5,819 nt of DNA from Dehalococcoidales bacterium (lineage in GTDB: Bacteria > Chloroflexota > Dehalococcoidia > Dehalococcoidales > RBG-16-60-22), in NCBI GenBank assembly GCA_026416775.1, contig JAOAEN010000044.1, positions 286 through 6,104 on the forward strand. The letters are read 5' to 3'. Below the pieces are notes generated by a model that saw nothing but the letters and a program-made list of their open reading frames with translations, made no database searches and had not been told where the DNA came from. The position numbers and the translations under genes are program-made. Below, piece by piece: positions 4,858-5,819 of the stretch (position 1 is the stretch's first letter; each line of letters opens with the position of its first letter).

Positions 4858-5819
4858 ATGGTCATCATCGGGCTGGGCCTCGCCTGGCTTGGTGGCATTC
4901 TTACCGGCCATTGGGTGCGCCTACCGCTCGTTTTTGTTGCCGGGGCGCTTGTGCCTCTTGCGGTATTCCTCATCCTGCGCCGTCACGGTAGACTCCTGAT
5001 TACCCTGGCCCTCGGGATCGTTGCCTTCGTGGCGGCAGATGCCCATGCCTCTGCCAGCCTTTACGAATTTGATGAACAAGACCTGCGCTACTACAACGAC
5101 CGGGGGACTTTTGAAATTGAAGGCATGGTGGCGGGTGATGCCGATATCAGGGACAGGAACACTCGCCTCACGGTAGAGGTGTCCGCCATCAGGCTTGATG
5201 ACGGCTGGCATGATGTCGGCGGCAAGCTGCTCGTCCTTGTCCCGCGGTACCCGGACCGTCACTACGGGGATGTCCTCAGACTCAGCGGAGAGCTCAGGAC
5301 ACCGCCGCACCTTGACGATTTTGACTACCGGGGTTACCTTGAGCACCACGGAATCTACAGCATCATGTACTACCCGCGGGTGGAAGTGCTCGGGACGGGG
5401 GACGGGCTGGCATTCCTGAGATGGGTCTATGCCGTGAGGGAAAGACTCTCCCGGGTGCTTGCCCGGGTGCTCCCCGAGCCCCAGGCCTCGCTTGCCCAGG
5501 GCATCCTGCTCGGGATACGGTCTAACATCCCCGGCTGGCTGAATGAGGCTTTCTCACGCAGCGGCACCTTTCACCTCCTTGCCATCTCCGGGCTTAACAT
5601 CAGCATCATGGCGGGCATCATGCTCGGTGCGGGCATCCTGCTTTTCGGCAGAAGGCATTATGTCTACGTGTGGCTTGCCCTTGCGGCAATCTGGGTTTAC
5701 GCTCTGCTTACCGGGATGAGCCCGCCGGTGGTGCGCAGCGCCATCATGGCGGGGCTCTTTCTCCTCGCCGAGGCTCTCGGCAGGCAGCGCAGCGCCGTGG
5801 TTGTCATTCTTCTTGCCGG
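4858..5819 (+). CDS. comEC: ComEC/Rec2 DNA-uptake channel, 5' part (runs off the right edge)
   Basis: The open frame from ATG 4858 continues for 320 codons to the window end with no stop. ComEC is the inner-membrane channel that carries one DNA strand into the cytoplasm during transformation. The N-terminus has two or three membrane segments (about 2-63). An OB-like soluble domain of the DUF4131 type follows (about 84-180, with FEIEGMV, LVLVPRY and GDVLRLSGEL). The competence domain then begins near residue 205 with the family signatures QGILLGIR, HLLAISGLNI (239-248) and LTGMSPPVVRSAIMAG (284-299). The family usually has His where Asn247 lies in SGLNI. The C-terminal metallo-beta-lactamase-like domain, if present, is outside the window. 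GGGAG (4845-4849) overlaps the comEA stop, eight bases before the ATG, so the two genes are probably coupled. Both are in the same frame. Confidence 0.93.
   Translation, partial: MVIIGLGLAWLGGILTGHWVRLPLVFVAGALVPLAVFLILRRHGRLLITLALGIVAFVAADAHASASLYEFDEQDLRYYNDRGTFEIEGMVAGDADIRDRNTRLTVEVSAIRLDDGWHDVGGKLLVLVPRYPDRHYGDVLRLSGELRTPPHLDDFDYRGYLEHHGIYSIMYYPRVEVLGTGDGLAFLRWVYAVRERLSRVLARVLPEPQASLAQGILLGIRSNIPGWLNEAFSRSGTFHLLAISGLNISIMAGIMLGAGILLFGRRHYVYVWLALAAIWVYALLTGMSPPVVRSAIMAGLFLLAEALGRQRSAVVVILLA

Overview
The window looks like an ordinary chromosomal segment from a free-living bacterium with moderately GC-rich DNA. All genes are intact except the two cut by the window edges, and I see no phage, IS, CRISPR, tRNA or rRNA sequence. 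The small HTH protein and the gene mix loosely suggest Chloroflexota, perhaps the Dehalococcoidia. That is a weak inference from memory, not something the sequence proves.

Layout. Bases 1-78 hold the last 25 codons of a gene whose ending resembles PriA helicase, followed by peptide deformylase (def, + strand). The priA-def order is common in bacteria, but the usual third gene, fmt, is absent here. A small HTH regulator instead lies on the minus strand, tail to tail with def. Between this regulator and the next + strand gene is a compact divergent control region (about 950-1074). It has a near-consensus promoter in each direction and a 12-bp inverted repeat (11 of 12 positions) touching both -35 boxes.

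Bases 1074-4192 form a probable four-gene transport and regulation unit: a 12-TM APC-superfamily permease, a stand-alone Usp protein, a single RCK_N (TrkA-N) protein, and a full-length RCK_N+RCK_C TrkA/KtrA-type protein. No TrkH/KtrB-type channel subunit is present. TM1 and TM3 of the permease carry residue patterns like those of the KUP/KimA potassium transporters. I therefore propose an RCK- and Usp-controlled, KUP-like cation (K+) transporter. This is the most interesting part of the window. uspA and the two RCK genes all lie in one reading frame, separated only by amber stops plus two or three codons.

After a 146-base leader with several mutually exclusive short pairings come comEA (GTG start; TM anchor, SLBB domain, double helix-hairpin-helix) and the first 320 codons of comEC, which runs off the right edge. 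Together they encode the DNA receptor and inner-membrane channel for DNA uptake in natural transformation.
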